From Pseudomonadota bacterium (GTDB taxonomy: Bacteria > Pseudomonadota > Gammaproteobacteria > Burkholderiales > Burkholderiaceae_C), in NCBI GenBank assembly GCA_018241225.1, contig JAFEEG010000004.1:1-64000 (forward strand): a DNA stretch of 64,000 nucleotides, in the 5' to 3' direction. The position numbers and the translations under genes are program-made. The notes beneath the pieces are model-generated. The model saw only the letters and a program-made list of their open reading frames with translations, did no database searches and had not been told where the DNA came from. Within the stretch, counting starts at the first letter, position 1, and each line of letters begins with the position of its first letter. Positions 20,760 through 30,350 of this stretch are shown one piece after another.

Positions 20760-21739
20760 AGGGTGCCCAACACTTCTGCGGTGGTGGGAGCGCGCTCGAA
20801 CAACCGTCGTGCGAAGGATGCGAGCCCTGTGCTCGCGCGCGGTGCAAAGCTGCGGGCGGCGCGGTCGCCGCACAAGGTGATCTGCACGGCCACTCCGCGC
20901 TCCGCCTGGGCCACGAGGGGCGCGATTCGCTGCGCGTCGAGCGCCTGCCAGGCCTGTGCCCAGGTGGCGTCGTCGTCCCGCGTTGCCGCGGCGCGCAAGC
21001 TGTCGTCCAGCGCAACGCCGGCCGGATCGGGCTGCGTTTCGTGGGCCAGCGCGCCGGTGCCGCTGAGCCAGAAGGAGTTGATGGCCGGCACGCCGCGCTC
21101 GGCGCGTGCGTCGTTGACCGGGTGGGTGTAGAGCAGCATCTGCATTTCGTTCTGCAGCCGGCGCAGCGGGCGGGCCGCTTCGCCTTGTGGCGACCATTCG
21201 GAAATCGGGAAACCCACCGCCCGGTCGATCGATGCAGTCGGCAGGCCGTCGAACAAGGGGCTCAGGGCCAGCCAGCGGCTGGGGTCGGGCGTGGGGTGGA
21301 CGGCGATGCCGTCTTCGTCGAAGAAGGGGCGCACGGCCGCAAGCAGCGCAGCCGATTCATCGGCGGCAATCTGCAGCATGCCCGGGTCGCCCAGCGCCAC
21401 GTCGTCGATGCCCACCTGCCAGTGGCACAGCGTCATCAGCCCCCAGCCCTGGCCGGGCGGTGCCGGCGGCAGGCCGAACTGCCGTGCCTGCCTGGCGGCC
21501 CAGGGAATGAGGCCGTCAGTGGTCGGCAAGCCCAGCGCCGCGGCCAGCGCCCGCTCGTGCGGCGGCGACTGGCTGGATTCGTCCTGCATGTCCTGGCCAA
21601 CGGGTTGCAGGCGGGCGAGCAGGCGCTGCAGGTTCGGCAGCTTCAGCGAGGGCAGGGCGGCGCGGATTGCTGGCGTGCTGCGCCCGGCGTAGGCGATGAG
21701 GAGATGATGGGGGGAACTGGCGGGCACCGATGCAGGCAT
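20756..21739 (-). CDS. Conserved protein of unknown function upstream of recJ
   Basis: About 327 residues from the ATG at 21739; an in-frame start at 21781 exists but would reach into the divergent lolC promoter. No signal peptide or membrane helix. Proteins at this position in Burkholderiales are often labelled phosphoglycerate mutase-like; I see no clear metal-binding motif to support a mutase activity, though PTTDGLIPWAARQ and MTLCHWQVGIDDV look conserved. Its stop overlaps the recJ start by 4 bp, indicating co-translation. Confidence 0.72.
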   Translation of the reverse strand: MPASVPASSPHHLLIAYAGRSTPAIRAALPSLKLPNLQRLLARLQPVGQDMQDESSQSPPHERALAAALGLPTTDGLIPWAARQARQFGLPPAPPGQGWGLMTLCHWQVGIDDVALGDPGMLQIAADESAALLAAVRPFFDEDGIAVHPTPDPSRWLALSPLFDGLPTASIDRAVGFPISEWSPQGEAARPLRRLQNEMQMLLYTHPVNDARAERGVPAINSFWLSGTGALAHETQPDPAGVALDDSLRAAATRDDDATWAQAWQALDAQRIAPLVAQAERGVAVQITLCGDRAARSFAPRASTGLASFARRLFERAPTTAEVLGTL

Positions 21740-21812
21740 GGGCCTATTGTCCGGGATGCCACAATTCCCCGATTGGCTCATCCCGCGGCCGGCGTGCCGT
21801 GTATTCGTCGAA

Positions 21813-23069
21813 ATGAAACTTCCCTACGAGCTGCAGCTGGGCTGGCGCTATACGCGCGCCGGCCGAGCCACGCGGCGCAACGGCTTCATCAATTTCATCT
21901 CCGGCGTCTCGATGCTCGGCATTGCGCTGGGCGTGGCGGCGCTGATCATCGTGCTGTCGGTCATGAACGGCTTCCAGAAGGAAGTGCGCGACCGCATGCT
22001 GGGCGTGGTCTCGCACATCGAGATCTTCTCGCGCGACGGCCAGGCCTTGCCGGACATCGACTCCATCACCGCCGACGCGAAAAAGAACCCGCAGGTGATA
22101 GGCGCCGCGCCCTTCATCGGCGCGCAGGCGCTGCTGGCGCGCGGCGAAGACATGAAGGGCGTGCTGGTGCGCGGCATCGAGCCCACGCTGGAGCCGCAGG
22201 TGACCGACATTGCCACCACGGCCAACAAGGGCGCGCTCGACCGGCTGGTGCCCGGCGAATTCGGAATCGTGCTGGGCGGCGACCTGGCGCGTTCGCTCTA
22301 TGTGCGCGAAGGCGATACGGTCACGCTCATCGCCCCTGGGGGGCAGGTCACGCCGGCCGGCGTGGTGCCGCGCCTGAAGCAGTTCAAGGTGGTGGGCACC
22401 TTCGACTCAGGCCACTACGAATACGACTCGGCGCTGGCCATGATCCATGTGCAGGACGCGGCCAAGGTGTTCCGGCTCGAAGGGCCCAGCGGCATCCGCC
22501 TGAAGCTCAAGGACCTGCACCAGGCCCGCCAGGTGGCGGACGAGCTGGCGGTGACGCTGCCTGGCTCCTTCCTCATCCGTGACTGGACGCGCCAGAACCG
22601 CACGTGGTTCGCGGCGGTGCAGGTGGAAAAACGCATGATGTTCATCATCCTCACGCTGATCGTGGCGGTGGCGGCCTTCAACCTGGTCTCGACGCTGGTG
22701 ATGACGGTGACCGACAAGCGCGCCGACATCGCCATCCTGCGCACGCTGGGCTCCAGTCCGCGCAGCATCATGGGCATCTTCGTGGTGCAGGGCGCCATGG
22801 TGGGCGTGATCGGCACGCTGGGCGGGCTGCTGCTCGGCCTGGGCATCGCCTACAACATCGACGTGATCGTGCCTTTCCTCGAGCGGCTCTTCCACGCCAG
22901 CTTCCTGCCCAAGGACATCTACCTCATCAGCCGCATGCCCAGCGATCCGCAGCAATCGGACATCGTTCCCATCACCGTCATCTCGCTCATCCTCGCCTTC
23001 GCCGCCACGCTGTATCCGAGCTGGCGCGCGAGCCGCGTCAACCCCGCGGAGGCGCTGCGCTATGAGTGA
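21813..23069 (+). CDS. lolC: Lipoprotein-releasing ABC transporter permease LolC/LolE
   Basis: 418 residues from the ATG at 21813 ([16 protein letters not shown]). The layout is that of LolC/E: one N-terminal helix ([20 protein letters not shown]), a large periplasmic domain (about 50-265), then three membrane helices, with the FtsX-like signature [19 protein letters not shown]. The complex extracts lipoproteins from the inner membrane and passes them to LolA. Betaproteobacteria often have a single LolC/E-type protein (LolF). It overlaps lolD by 8 bp. Confidence 0.94.
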   Translation: MKLPYELQLGWRYTRAGRATRRNGFINFISGVSMLGIALGVAALIIVLSVMNGFQKEVRDRMLGVVSHIEIFSRDGQALPDIDSITADAKKNPQVIGAAPFIGAQALLARGEDMKGVLVRGIEPTLEPQVTDIATTANKGALDRLVPGEFGIVLGGDLARSLYVREGDTVTLIAPGGQVTPAGVVPRLKQFKVVGTFDSGHYEYDSALAMIHVQDAAKVFRLEGPSGIRLKLKDLHQARQVADELAVTLPGSFLIRDWTRQNRTWFAAVQVEKRMMFIILTLIVAVAAFNLVSTLVMTVTDKRADIAILRTLGSSPRSIMGIFVVQGAMVGVIGTLGGLLLGLGIAYNIDVIVPFLERLFHASFLPKDIYLISRMPSDPQQSDIVPITVISLILAFAATLYPSWRASRVNPAEALRYE

Positions 23070-23766
23070 TCTCGCAAGCAGCAAAAGGGCCCAGGGCGTC
23101 GTGCTGCGCGTGCGCGGCCTGGCCAAGCGCTTTCACGAAGGACGCATCGACCTCACCGTGCTTCACGGCGTGGACCTGGACGTGAACGCCGGCGAAACGC
23201 TGGCCATCGTGGGCGCATCGGGCTCGGGCAAGAGCACGTTGCTGCACCTGATGGGCGGGCTGGATGCGCCCACCTCCGGCACCGTGGAGCTGCACGGCAA
23301 GGACCTGGCGCACGTGGACGCTGCCGAGCAGGGACGCCTGCGCAACCGGCACCTGGGCTTTGTCTACCAGTTCCACCACCTGCTGCCCGAGTTCAGTGCG
23401 CTGGACAACGTGGCCATGCCGCTGAAGATCCGCCGCGAGCCACCGGCGGCGGCACGCGACGCCGCCACGCGCATGCTGGCAGCGGTGGGCTTGGGGGAGC
23501 GCCTGGCGCACCGCCCGGCGGAACTCTCGGGCGGCGAGCGCCAGCGCGTGGCCATTGCCCGCGCCCTGGTCACCCAACCCGATTGCGTGCTGGCGGACGA
23601 ACCCACCGGCAACCTGGACCGGGCCACGGCCGACAGCGTGTTCGCCTTGATGCTCAAGCTGGCGCACGAGCGCGGCACGGCGTTCGTGGTGGTCACGCAC
23701 GATGAGCAACTTGCGGCGCGCTGCGACCGGGTGCTGCGATTGTCGACCGGGCGGCTGGCGAATTAG
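23062..23766 (+). CDS. lolD: Lipoprotein-releasing ABC transporter ATPase LolD
   Basis: 234-residue ABC ATPase: Walker [18 protein letters not shown]-loop in [13 protein letters not shown], the signature [15 protein letters not shown], Walker [12 protein letters not shown] and H-loop VVVTHDEQ. The Q-loop wording and pairing with the overlapping permease fit LolD, which powers lipoprotein release. It ends 1 bp before the convergent dinD stop. Confidence 0.95.
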   Translation: MSDLASSKRAQGVVLRVRGLAKRFHEGRIDLTVLHGVDLDVNAGETLAIVGASGSGKSTLLHLMGGLDAPTSGTVELHGKDLAHVDAAEQGRLRNRHLGFVYQFHHLLPEFSALDNVAMPLKIRREPPAAARDAATRMLAAVGLGERLAHRPAELSGGERQRVAIARALVTQPDCVLADEPTGNLDRATADSVFALMLKLAHERGTAFVVVTHDEQLAARCDRVLRLSTGRLAN

Positions 23767-23767
23767 G

Positions 23768-24619
23768 TCACGCGCCCTTGCCGCCCAGCCTGGTCGTTTG
23801 GCGCGGTAGCTGCTTAGCTTCCGACTTCAGCCGACGTTCGAGCTTCTTGGTGTCTTCGGCAGCGGGCAGTTGTTCGGGCACGATGTCCCGGTCGGTCAAC
23901 AGCTTGCGCACATCGCGGTTGTTCTTGACGTGCTCCCGGGTGATGCTGTTTTCGCCGTGCAGATCCTGCTGCTTCACCTGGGTGTTGGTGATCTCGTTGG
24001 CGAAGTCCTTTGCCTTGATCGTGATCGTCGGCAGAAAGTCGGCAAGTGGTCGACTATCGGGGACGGTTAGGCGATCCTTCATGTTCTGGGTGCTCAGGCC
24101 GCCGAACAGCGCGGCGTCGCCCTTGCTCAAGATGCGGCCGAAGCCCTGGCTGTCGATGCCGCGCTCGAACAGCACGCCGGAAAGTTCCTTCTGGGACAAG
24201 GTGAGTTTCTCGCGCGCCTGCAGTCGTTCCCATTCGGCAATGCGCGTCTCGATGAGTTCCTGCTTGCGGGTCTGCACCGCAAAGTAGGTCATGGCAAAGG
24301 CAATGGCGTCCTTGCGTGGATCGCCGTTCTGGGCGATCAGGTAGCAGGCGTAGCGGGTGAGGGCGATGTCCCCCACATCGCGCTCGGCAGAGTTTCCCAG
24401 CTCGATCATTTTGCTGACGTCAGCAAAATGATCGGCAATCACTTGTCCAGTTTTCTGGCAAGCGATCTTTGCCTTGTCGATGACCAATTCAAAATTGCGC
24501 CATTGGGCATAGCCCAGCAGCACTTGCAGCTCCCGAGCCAGCCAGTACTCCACGTGGTTGTCTTGCCGCGCGCAGTCTTCAAAGCTTCGGTGCAGTTTGT
24601 GGATCAATTCTTTCTTCAT
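23768..24619 (-). CDS. dinD: DNA damage-inducible protein D (DinD-like)
   Basis: 283 residues. The N-terminus is BRO-N-like ([38 protein letters not shown]), as in E. coli DinD, an SOS gene whose product antagonises RecA filaments. The middle has [19 protein letters not shown], and later come [13 protein letters not shown] and a basic tail. Base composition is less GC-rich than lolD and the VWA gene, and the gene stands alone between two conserved operons, so acquisition by transfer is likely. I see no E. coli-type LexA box (CTG-N10-CAG) in the short upstream region. Confidence 0.9.
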   Translation of the reverse strand: MKKELIHKLHRSFEDCARQDNHVEYWLARELQVLLGYAQWRNFELVIDKAKIACQKTGQVIADHFADVSKMIELGNSAERDVGDIALTRYACYLIAQNGDPRKDAIAFAMTYFAVQTRKQELIETRIAEWERLQAREKLTLSQKELSGVLFERGIDSQGFGRILSKGDAALFGGLSTQNMKDRLTVPDSRPLADFLPTITIKAKDFANEITNTQVKQQDLHGENSITREHVKNNRDVRKLLTDRDIVPEQLPAAEDTKKLERRLKSEAKQLPRQTTRLGGKGA

Positions 24620-24641
24620 GCTCGCTCCCTGATGTTGTTCG

Positions 24642-24652
24642 ACTAGTCTAGT
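24642..24652. promoter_or_regulatory. Short inverted repeat upstream of dinD
   Basis: ACTAG-T-CTAGT is a perfect 5-bp inverted repeat with a 1-bp spacer, 23 bp upstream of the dinD start, in the 109-bp gap to the VWA gene. CTAG is rare in such genomes, so two copies side by side stand out. It could be an operator for dinD; a relation to LexA is not evident. Confidence 0.3.
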
Positions 24653-24728
24653 TCGTCGTCATCAGGGGCGAGGCTTCGCCGCAGGCGGCGCACCGCAGGG
24701 GGCGCCAGTGGGGCGCGAACTCGTGCGG

Positions 24729-25769
24729 CTACAGAATCCGGTTGAACCAGAGCAGCGACAGCCCCGCAGACAGCAGCATCAGCGCCGCCGCGCCCAGCGC
24801 GAACAGGGCCGAGATCTCGGTTTCCTTCTTCTCGACCGTCAGGCGCGAGCTGAGCGTTTCGTAGACCTTCTTCAGGTCTTCGGCCGTGCCGGCGTAGAAG
24901 TACTCGGCCTGCGTCTTGTTGGCGATGGCCTTGAGCGTGTCCTCGTCCAGCCGCACGCGCATCGACCAGCCTTCGAAGCCAATGGTTTCTCCGTCGACCG
25001 TGCCCACGCCCACGGTGTAGACGCGCACCCCTCGGTCGGCCGCCATCTTCGCGGCGTCCAGCGGGTCGACACCGGTGGTGCGCTGGCCGTCGGTGAGCAT
25101 GATGATCGCCGCCGAGGTGTACGACCCCGGCGTCACGGGCACGAATTCCTTGCGGGGCTCCTTGCCCGCCTGCTCGATGGGCGTGCCGCGCTGCATGGAC
25201 TTGGGCGCGAAGTCGTCGATGCCGATGCCCGCATCCGGGAACAGCGTGGACAGCGCCATCACCAGCCCGTTGCCGGTGGCGGTGCCGCGCTGCAGCTGGA
25301 AGGAGTCGATGGCGGTGACCAGGTCCTCGCGGTTGGTGGTGGGCAACTGGGCCAGCTGCGCCGTGCCCGCGAAGGCGACGATGCCCACCTTCACGGTGCG
25401 CGGCAATTCCTTGATGAACTTCTTGGCCGCGTCCTGAGCGGCGGCCAGCCGGGTGGGCAGCACGTCGGCAGCGCGCATGCTGCCCGACACGTCCATGGCC
25501 AGGATGATGGTCTGCTGGTTGGACGGCAGCATCACCACCGCCAGCGGGCGCGCCGCCGCCACCACCAGCGCGGCCATGGCCAGCAGGAACAGCATGGGCG
25601 GAATGTGGCGCCGCACGCTCTGGCCCACGCCCATGGCCTCGCGCACGATGGACAGGCTGGCGTAGCGGATCGCCATCTTCTTCTTGCGCCGCAGCAGCCA
25701 CAGGTACAGGAGCACGAGCACCGGCAACGCCGCTGCCAGCCAGAGGAACTGGGGCCAGAGGAAGTTCAT
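24729..25769 (-). CDS. VWA-domain membrane protein (BatA-like)
   Basis: 346 residues. Two N-terminal helices (FLWLAAALPVLVLLYLWLL and FLLAMAALVVAAARPLAVV) flank a short cytoplasmic loop; then a periplasm-facing von Willebrand A domain with a complete MIDAS motif (DVSGS near 93-97, later TATGNG and MLTDGQ) and a C-terminal helix before FNRIL. With MoxR AAA+ and DUF58 proteins, these form systems thought to act as metal-dependent chaperones or envelope-stress factors. It overlaps the DUF58 gene by 4 bp. Confidence 0.92.
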   Translation of the reverse strand: MNFLWPQFLWLAAALPVLVLLYLWLLRRKKKMAIRYASLSIVREAMGVGQSVRRHIPPMLFLLAMAALVVAAARPLAVVMLPSNQQTIILAMDVSGSMRAADVLPTRLAAAQDAAKKFIKELPRTVKVGIVAFAGTAQLAQLPTTNREDLVTAIDSFQLQRGTATGNGLVMALSTLFPDAGIGIDDFAPKSMQRGTPIEQAGKEPRKEFVPVTPGSYTSAAIIMLTDGQRTTGVDPLDAAKMAADRGVRVYTVGVGTVDGETIGFEGWSMRVRLDEDTLKAIANKTQAEYFYAGTAEDLKKVYETLSSRLTVEKKETEISALFALGAAALMLLSAGLSLLWFNRIL

Positions 25770-26755
25770 GATCCCACCACCTTCACTTGGGGCCCGATGG
25801 CACGTATGCGCCGCTTGCGCAGGTCGACGAAGCGCACGATCGCCTCCACCAGGTTGTCCTCGGTCGACAGCTCCAGCGTGTCGACGCCGGCGCGGGCCAG
25901 GGCCTCGCGCAGCGCCACCTCGCGTTCATGGGCCAGGCGGACAAAGCGCTTGCGAAACCCGCGGTCGTGCGTGTCCACCCACAGCTGCTCGCCGGTTTCG
26001 GCATCGGTCAGCGGCACCAGGCCCAGGTCGGGCAACTGCTGCTCCAGCGGGTCGGACAGGCGTACCGCCACCACCTCGTGGCGCTGCGTGAGGCGGCCCA
26101 GCGGCTTTTCCCAGCCGGGTGCGCTCAGGAAGTCGGACACCACGAAGACGGTGGAGCGGCGCCGGATCATGTTGCCCGCCGCATCGAGCAGCTCGGCCAG
26201 TCGGGTGGTGCCCCCGGGCTTGGCGCCGCGCGGCTCGGCGCGTCGTTCCATGGCGTGCAGCAGGTGCAGCACATGCGCGCGGCCGGTGCGCGGCGGAATC
26301 ACGGCTTCGAGTTCGCTGCCGTAGACCAGGGCGCCCACGCGGTTGCCGTGGCGAGTGAGCAGTCGCGCCACCACGCCCACGAAGCCCGCCGAGATCTCGC
26401 GCTTGGCGCGCGGGCCGGAGCCGAAGTCCACCGAGCGGCTGAGGTCGAGCACGAACCAGGCGGCCATCTCGCGGTCTTCGGTGAACACGCGAACGTGCGG
26501 CACCTGCAGCCGGGCGGTGACGTTCCAGTCGATGTGGCGCACGTCGTCGTGGTGCTGGTATTCGCGCAGGTCCGCCAGGTCCAGTCCGGCGCCGCGCATC
26601 AGGGTGCGGTAGTCGCCCTGCAGCAGGCCGTCGAGGCGGCGGATGACGGTCCACTCCAGCCGCCGCAGCGCACGCTCGGCACCGGCTGCCGCCGCCTGCT
26701 CGTGCAGCAGGGCGTCGTTGGCAGCCTGATGTCGCTTGCGGGTCCAGAACGCCAT
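25766..26755 (-). CDS. DUF58 domain-containing protein
   Basis: 329 residues. The DUF58 core reads GDYRTLMRGAGLDLADLREY and DVRHIDWNVTARL (about 48-85), followed by a degenerate VWA-like half (FVLDLSRSVDFGSG, VFVVSDFLS). It has no signal peptide. It lies between moxR (8 bp upstream) and the VWA gene (4-bp overlap), the standard MoxR-DUF58-VWA order, and probably acts as an adaptor between the ATPase and the VWA protein. Confidence 0.92.
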   Translation of the reverse strand: MAFWTRKRHQAANDALLHEQAAAAGAERALRRLEWTVIRRLDGLLQGDYRTLMRGAGLDLADLREYQHHDDVRHIDWNVTARLQVPHVRVFTEDREMAAWFVLDLSRSVDFGSGPRAKREISAGFVGVVARLLTRHGNRVGALVYGSELEAVIPPRTGRAHVLHLLHAMERRAEPRGAKPGGTTRLAELLDAAGNMIRRRSTVFVVSDFLSAPGWEKPLGRLTQRHEVVAVRLSDPLEQQLPDLGLVPLTDAETGEQLWVDTHDRGFRKRFVRLAHEREVALREALARAGVDTLELSTEDNLVEAIVRFVDLRKRRIRAIGPQVKVVGS

Positions 26756-26763
26756 ATCAGTCT

Positions 26764-27807
26764 CTACGCCACCAGCTTTTCATGATCCATGACCCGTGCC
26801 GGCGCCGGCACCGCACGCATGATGCGGTCGATGAGGCCGTCGGGCGTGAGCCCTTCGGACAGCCCCTCGTACGACAGCGTGACGCGATGGCGCAGCACGT
26901 CGGCCACCAGGTCGGTCATGTCCTCGGGCAGCGCATAGCTGCGGCCGCGCAACAGGGCCAGGGCGCGCGCGCCTTCGGTCAGGTTGATGCTGGCGCGCGG
27001 ACTGGCGCCGAAGGTGATGAAGCGGCGCATGTCCTTGAGTCCGTGCTTTTCAGGCGTGCGCGTGGCCGACACCAGCTTCACCGCGTACGTGATGAGCGAT
27101 GGGTCGACGTAGACACGCCGCGCCTGCGCCTGCAGCAGCGCCAGTTGCTCGGTGGTGGCGATGGGGCTGGCCTGCACGGGCGGGCCGATCACCCGCTCGA
27201 CGATGACGAACTCTTCCTCGTCGGTGGGGTAGTCCACCAGCACCTTCATCATGAAGCGGTCCACCTGCGCCTCGGGCAGTGGGTAGGTGCCTTCGGTCTC
27301 GATGGGGTTCTGCGTGGCCATGACCAGGAACGGGCGCGGCACCTTGTGCGTCTCGCCGGCAATGGTCACCTGGCGCTCCTGCATCACCTCGAGCAGCGCA
27401 CTTTGCACCTTGGCCGGCGCGCGGTTGATCTCGTCGGCCAGCAGAAGGTTGGCGAACACCGGGCCCAGCGAGGTGCTGAAGTCGCCCGTCTTCTGGTTGT
27501 AGATGCGCGTGCCCACCAGGTCGGCGGGCACCAGGTCGGGCGTGAACTGGATGCGCTTGAAGCGGCCCTGCACCGTGTCGGCCAGGGTCTTCACGGTGAG
27601 CGTCTTGGCCAGGCCCGGCACGCCTTCGACCAGCAGGTGGCCCTCGGCCAGCATGGCCACCATCACGCGTTCGAGAAAGCGGTCCTGCCCCACGACCACG
27701 CGCTTGACCTCGTAGAGGATCTGCTCCATGAGTTCGCTGCTGCTGGCCGCGGCAGCGGCAGCGGCCTGGTGGGCGGCGGTCTGGACGTCGGGGGTGGCGG
27801 AGCTCAT
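26764..27807 (-). CDS. MoxR-family AAA+ ATPase
   Basis: 347 residues from the ATG at 27807. The AAA+ core shows VEGVPGLAKTLTVKTLA (Walker A with GLAKT, typical of MoxR), RIQFTPDLVPADLVG, Walker B LLLADEINRAPAKVQSALLE, sensor 1 MATQNPIE and the C-terminal lid with GASPRASINL. It is expected to remodel target proteins with its DUF58 and VWA partners. It lies 31 bp downstream of the protease gene. Confidence 0.95.
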   Translation of the reverse strand: MSSATPDVQTAAHQAAAAAAASSSELMEQILYEVKRVVVGQDRFLERVMVAMLAEGHLLVEGVPGLAKTLTVKTLADTVQGRFKRIQFTPDLVPADLVGTRIYNQKTGDFSTSLGPVFANLLLADEINRAPAKVQSALLEVMQERQVTIAGETHKVPRPFLVMATQNPIETEGTYPLPEAQVDRFMMKVLVDYPTDEEEFVIVERVIGPPVQASPIATTEQLALLQAQARRVYVDPSLITYAVKLVSATRTPEKHGLKDMRRFITFGASPRASINLTEGARALALLRGRSYALPEDMTDLVADVLRHRVTLSYEGLSEGLTPDGLIDRIMRAVPAPARVMDHEKLVA

Positions 27808-27838
27808 GCGGTGCTTCCTCTCGTCGGTGGTTCGAAGT

Positions 27839-28864
27839 TCAGAACGGCGGCATGCCCGCGGCCGAGGCCGCGTTCTCGATCGGCACTGCAAATCCGATGC
27901 CGATGAAGGTGCGCTGCTGCGTGGGGTTGAGGATGGCGGTGACGATGCCAAGCACCTCGCCGTCCATGTTGACCATCGGGCCGCCCGAATTGCCGGGGTT
28001 GGCGGCGGCGTCGAACTGGATCAGGTTGTTCATTTCCTGCTTGCCCTCGGGCGAGCGGAACGAGCGCTTCAGGCCCGACACCACGCCCGCCGACACCGAC
28101 GGCCCGATGCCGAACGGAAAGCCCACGACCGCCACGTTGTCGCCGGGCATCAGGTCTGCCGTGGAGCGCATGGTGGCGGGCACCAGGTCGTCGGGAATCT
28201 TGTCGGCCTGCAGCACGGCCAGGTCGTTCTCGGGCTGCATGCCGATGACCGAGGCATTGGCCTCCAGGCCGTCGAAGAAGGTCACCTTGATCTTGTCGGC
28301 TCCGGCGATCACGTGCAGGTTGGTCAGGATCACGCCCTTGTCGACGATGACCACGCCGGTGCCCACGCCGCGCTCCACTTCGCCGCTGGGTCCCGGCGGC
28401 GGATCGGCCTGCGGCGGCTTGCCGCGCGCCAGGTTGCGGCCGCGCTTTTCGACCTTGGCCGCGGGCGTGTTCTTCTCGGTGCCCAGGGCCGTGATCTCGA
28501 CCACGGACGGGCGGATGATGTCGGCTGCGCGCGCCGCGGCGGAGGGCAGGGTGGCCGTCTGCAGGCTGCGCATCACGGCCGCGTCGATGTCTTTCTGCGT
28601 GAGCTGGTGGGAGGCGTGGCGCGGCAGAAACTCATAGCCGCCGACGCCCAGTGCGCCCAACAGCAGCACGCCGAGCAAGGTGTTGCGCCATACATGCCGG
28701 CGAGGCGCGGCGGGCGGCGCCGCTACCTGCGTTGTTGCCTGTGCGTCGGGCGCGACCGAGTCGTCGGCCGCACCGGCCTGGGCCTGCGGCTCGTCCACTT
28801 TGCCTGCCCAGGCCTGCTGCTGCGGCACGCTGGGCGAACGGCTGTACAAAGCAGGCCTGCGCAT
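27839..28864 (-). CDS. HtrA/DegP-like S1C serine protease without PDZ domain
   Basis: 341 residues from the ATG at 28864, which has GGAGG five bases upstream (a GTG at 28870 is less likely). A cytoplasmic alanine/proline-rich N-terminus of about 55 residues is followed by one membrane helix (NTLLGVLLLGALGVGGYEFL) and a trypsin-like domain. The catalytic triad is in LTNLHVIAG (H), PENDLAVLQ (D) and AANPGNSGGPM (S). The protein ends just after the protease core, so no PDZ domain is present. Being first in the MoxR-DUF58-VWA run, it may act in the same envelope quality-control process. Confidence 0.88.
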   Translation of the reverse strand: MRRPALYSRSPSVPQQQAWAGKVDEPQAQAGAADDSVAPDAQATTQVAAPPAAPRRHVWRNTLLGVLLLGALGVGGYEFLPRHASHQLTQKDIDAAVMRSLQTATLPSAAARAADIIRPSVVEITALGTEKNTPAAKVEKRGRNLARGKPPQADPPPGPSGEVERGVGTGVVIVDKGVILTNLHVIAGADKIKVTFFDGLEANASVIGMQPENDLAVLQADKIPDDLVPATMRSTADLMPGDNVAVVGFPFGIGPSVSAGVVSGLKRSFRSPEGKQEMNNLIQFDAAANPGNSGGPMVNMDGEVLGIVTAILNPTQQRTFIGIGFAVPIENAASAAGMPPF

Positions 28865-28982
28865 GGGCACCTCCGCCTTTTCACCACCAAGAGGACATGT
28901 GAGGCTTCACGGTAGCACGCTTTGCGCGCGCGTGCATCTGCCGGGATGATGGGTTCTGGCCCTGGGGCATGATCGGCCCTTC

Positions 28983-29831
28983 ATGCCTACGCGTTTCATC
29001 GATACGCACTGCCACCTGGACGCCCCGGAGTTCGACGCCGACCGCGCTGCCATGCGCGAACGCGCCGCAGCCGGCGGCGTGATGCTGTGCGTGCTGCCCG
29101 CCGTGGCCGCCTTCAACTTCGACACCGTGCGCGAGCTGGCCCACGCCCAGGGCGACGCCTATGCACTGGGCATCCATCCGCTGTGTGCCGGCACGGCCAC
29201 CGACGCCGACCTGGCGACGCTGGATGCGGCCCTGGCCGAACACCGGCACGACCCGCGCCTGGTCGCGATGGGCGAGATCGGCCTGGACTACTTCGTGCAA
29301 GGTCTCGAGCCCGGCCGGCAGGAGCGCATCTTCGAGGCGCAGCTGCGGCTGGCACGCAAGTACGAGTTGCCGGTGCTGCTGCATGTGCGCCGCTCGGTCG
29401 ACCAGGTGCTCAGGGCCCTGCGCGTGGCGGGTGGGGGGCGGCCGTGGCACGGCATTGCCCATGCGTTCAACGGCAGCGAGCAGCAGGCCCAGGCCTGCAT
29501 CGACCTGGGGCTGCTGCTGGGCTTTGGCGGAGCGCTCACTTTCGAGCGGGCGCTGCGCCTGCGCCGACTGGCCGCGGGTGTGCCGCTTTCGGCCATCGTG
29601 ATGGAGACCGATGCGCCCGACATCCCTCCGCACTGGCTTTACACGACCCAGGCCGAGCGCAGCGACGGGCAGGCCCAGGGGCGCAACGAACCGGGCGAGC
29701 TTCCGCGCATTGCGCAGGTGGTGGCGCAGCTGCGCGGCCTGCCGCTGCAGGCCGTGGCGAAAGCCAGTACCCACAACGCGGTGGCGGCGCTGCCCCGCCT
29801 GGCCGGGCTGCTGGGCGCATGGGAAGAATGA
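28983..29831 (+). CDS. TatD-family metal-dependent hydrolase
   Basis: 282 residues, TIM-barrel metallohydrolase. Ligand motifs: FIDTHCHLD (about 5-13), MGEIGLDYF with its metal-binding glutamate, LLHVRRS, GIAHAFNGS and METDAPDIPP. TatD proteins act as 3'-5' exonucleases on DNA/RNA ends in repair and apoptosis-like turnover; this one is closest in motif wording to the YjjV/TatD group. It is divergent from the protease gene across 118 bp that show no clear operator. Confidence 0.93.
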   Translation: MPTRFIDTHCHLDAPEFDADRAAMRERAAAGGVMLCVLPAVAAFNFDTVRELAHAQGDAYALGIHPLCAGTATDADLATLDAALAEHRHDPRLVAMGEIGLDYFVQGLEPGRQERIFEAQLRLARKYELPVLLHVRRSVDQVLRALRVAGGGRPWHGIAHAFNGSEQQAQACIDLGLLLGFGGALTFERALRLRRLAAGVPLSAIVMETDAPDIPPHWLYTTQAERSDGQAQGRNEPGELPRIAQVVAQLRGLPLQAVAKASTHNAVAALPRLAGLLGAWEE

Positions 29832-29974
29832 CTACATCGGCGTAGTCGAAGTCCCCGAAATGCAACGCCGGGCTTGGCCCCGGGCAAATTGCTGTCATCC
29901 TTGAGGGTGCGAATTGCATTCAATAAGAAGTGGCACATTCGCAAAGCCACAAAGACCTACAAGGAGCTAACAGC

Positions 29975-30334
29975 ATGATTCGTTCTTTTCACAAGCGCCT
30001 TTCCGTCGCTGCCGTCGCGCTCTCGCTGACGGCGCTGGCCGGATCGGCCCTGGCCCAGACCGAGAAGGCCGCGGAGCCCAATACGGCCGAAAAGGCCTGG
30101 GACGCAACCAAGAGCGGTACCGAAAAGGGTTGGGACGCAACCAAGAAGGGCAGCGAGAAGGCCTGGGACGCCACCAAGAGCGGTACCAAGAAGGGCTGGG
30201 AAGCCACCAAGAAGGGCACCCACAAGGCAACCACCGCCGCAGGCAATGCCGGCGACGCCGCCATTTCGGGCACCCGCAAGGCTGGCGAGTCCATCGCCGA
30301 GAAGCTGCCGCCTGATCCGGCCAAGAAGCCCTGA
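29975..30334 (+). CDS. Exported LEA-like protein with 11-residue repeats
   Basis: 119 residues with AAGGAG 8 bp before the ATG. A clear signal peptide (KRLSVAAVALSLTALAGSALAQ, cleavage after about residue 27) is followed by five tandem 11-residue units of the form EKAWDATKSGT (residues 39-93), then a lysine/proline end. The pattern (charged, Ala/Thr/Lys/Gly, one Trp per unit) resembles the 11-mers of group 3 LEA proteins and of bacterial stress proteins, which stay unfolded and protect membranes or proteins during drying. The repeat register is directly visible; the stress role is inference. A strong terminator follows. Confidence 0.8.
   Translation: MIRSFHKRLSVAAVALSLTALAGSALAQTEKAAEPNTAEKAWDATKSGTEKGWDATKKGSEKAWDATKSGTKKGWEATKKGTHKATTAAGNAGDAAISGTRKAGESIAEKLPPDPAKKP
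30089..30253 (+). repeat. Five tandem 33-bp coding repeats
   Basis: Each unit encodes 11 residues: EKAWDATKSGT, EKGWDATKKGS, EKAWDATKSGT, KKGWEATKKGT and the diverged HKATTAAGNAG. Units 1 and 3 are identical in protein; nucleotide copies differ by synonymous changes, so the array is not a very recent duplication. Confidence 0.85.
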
Positions 30335-30350
30335 GCCCCAGGCTCCGTGC

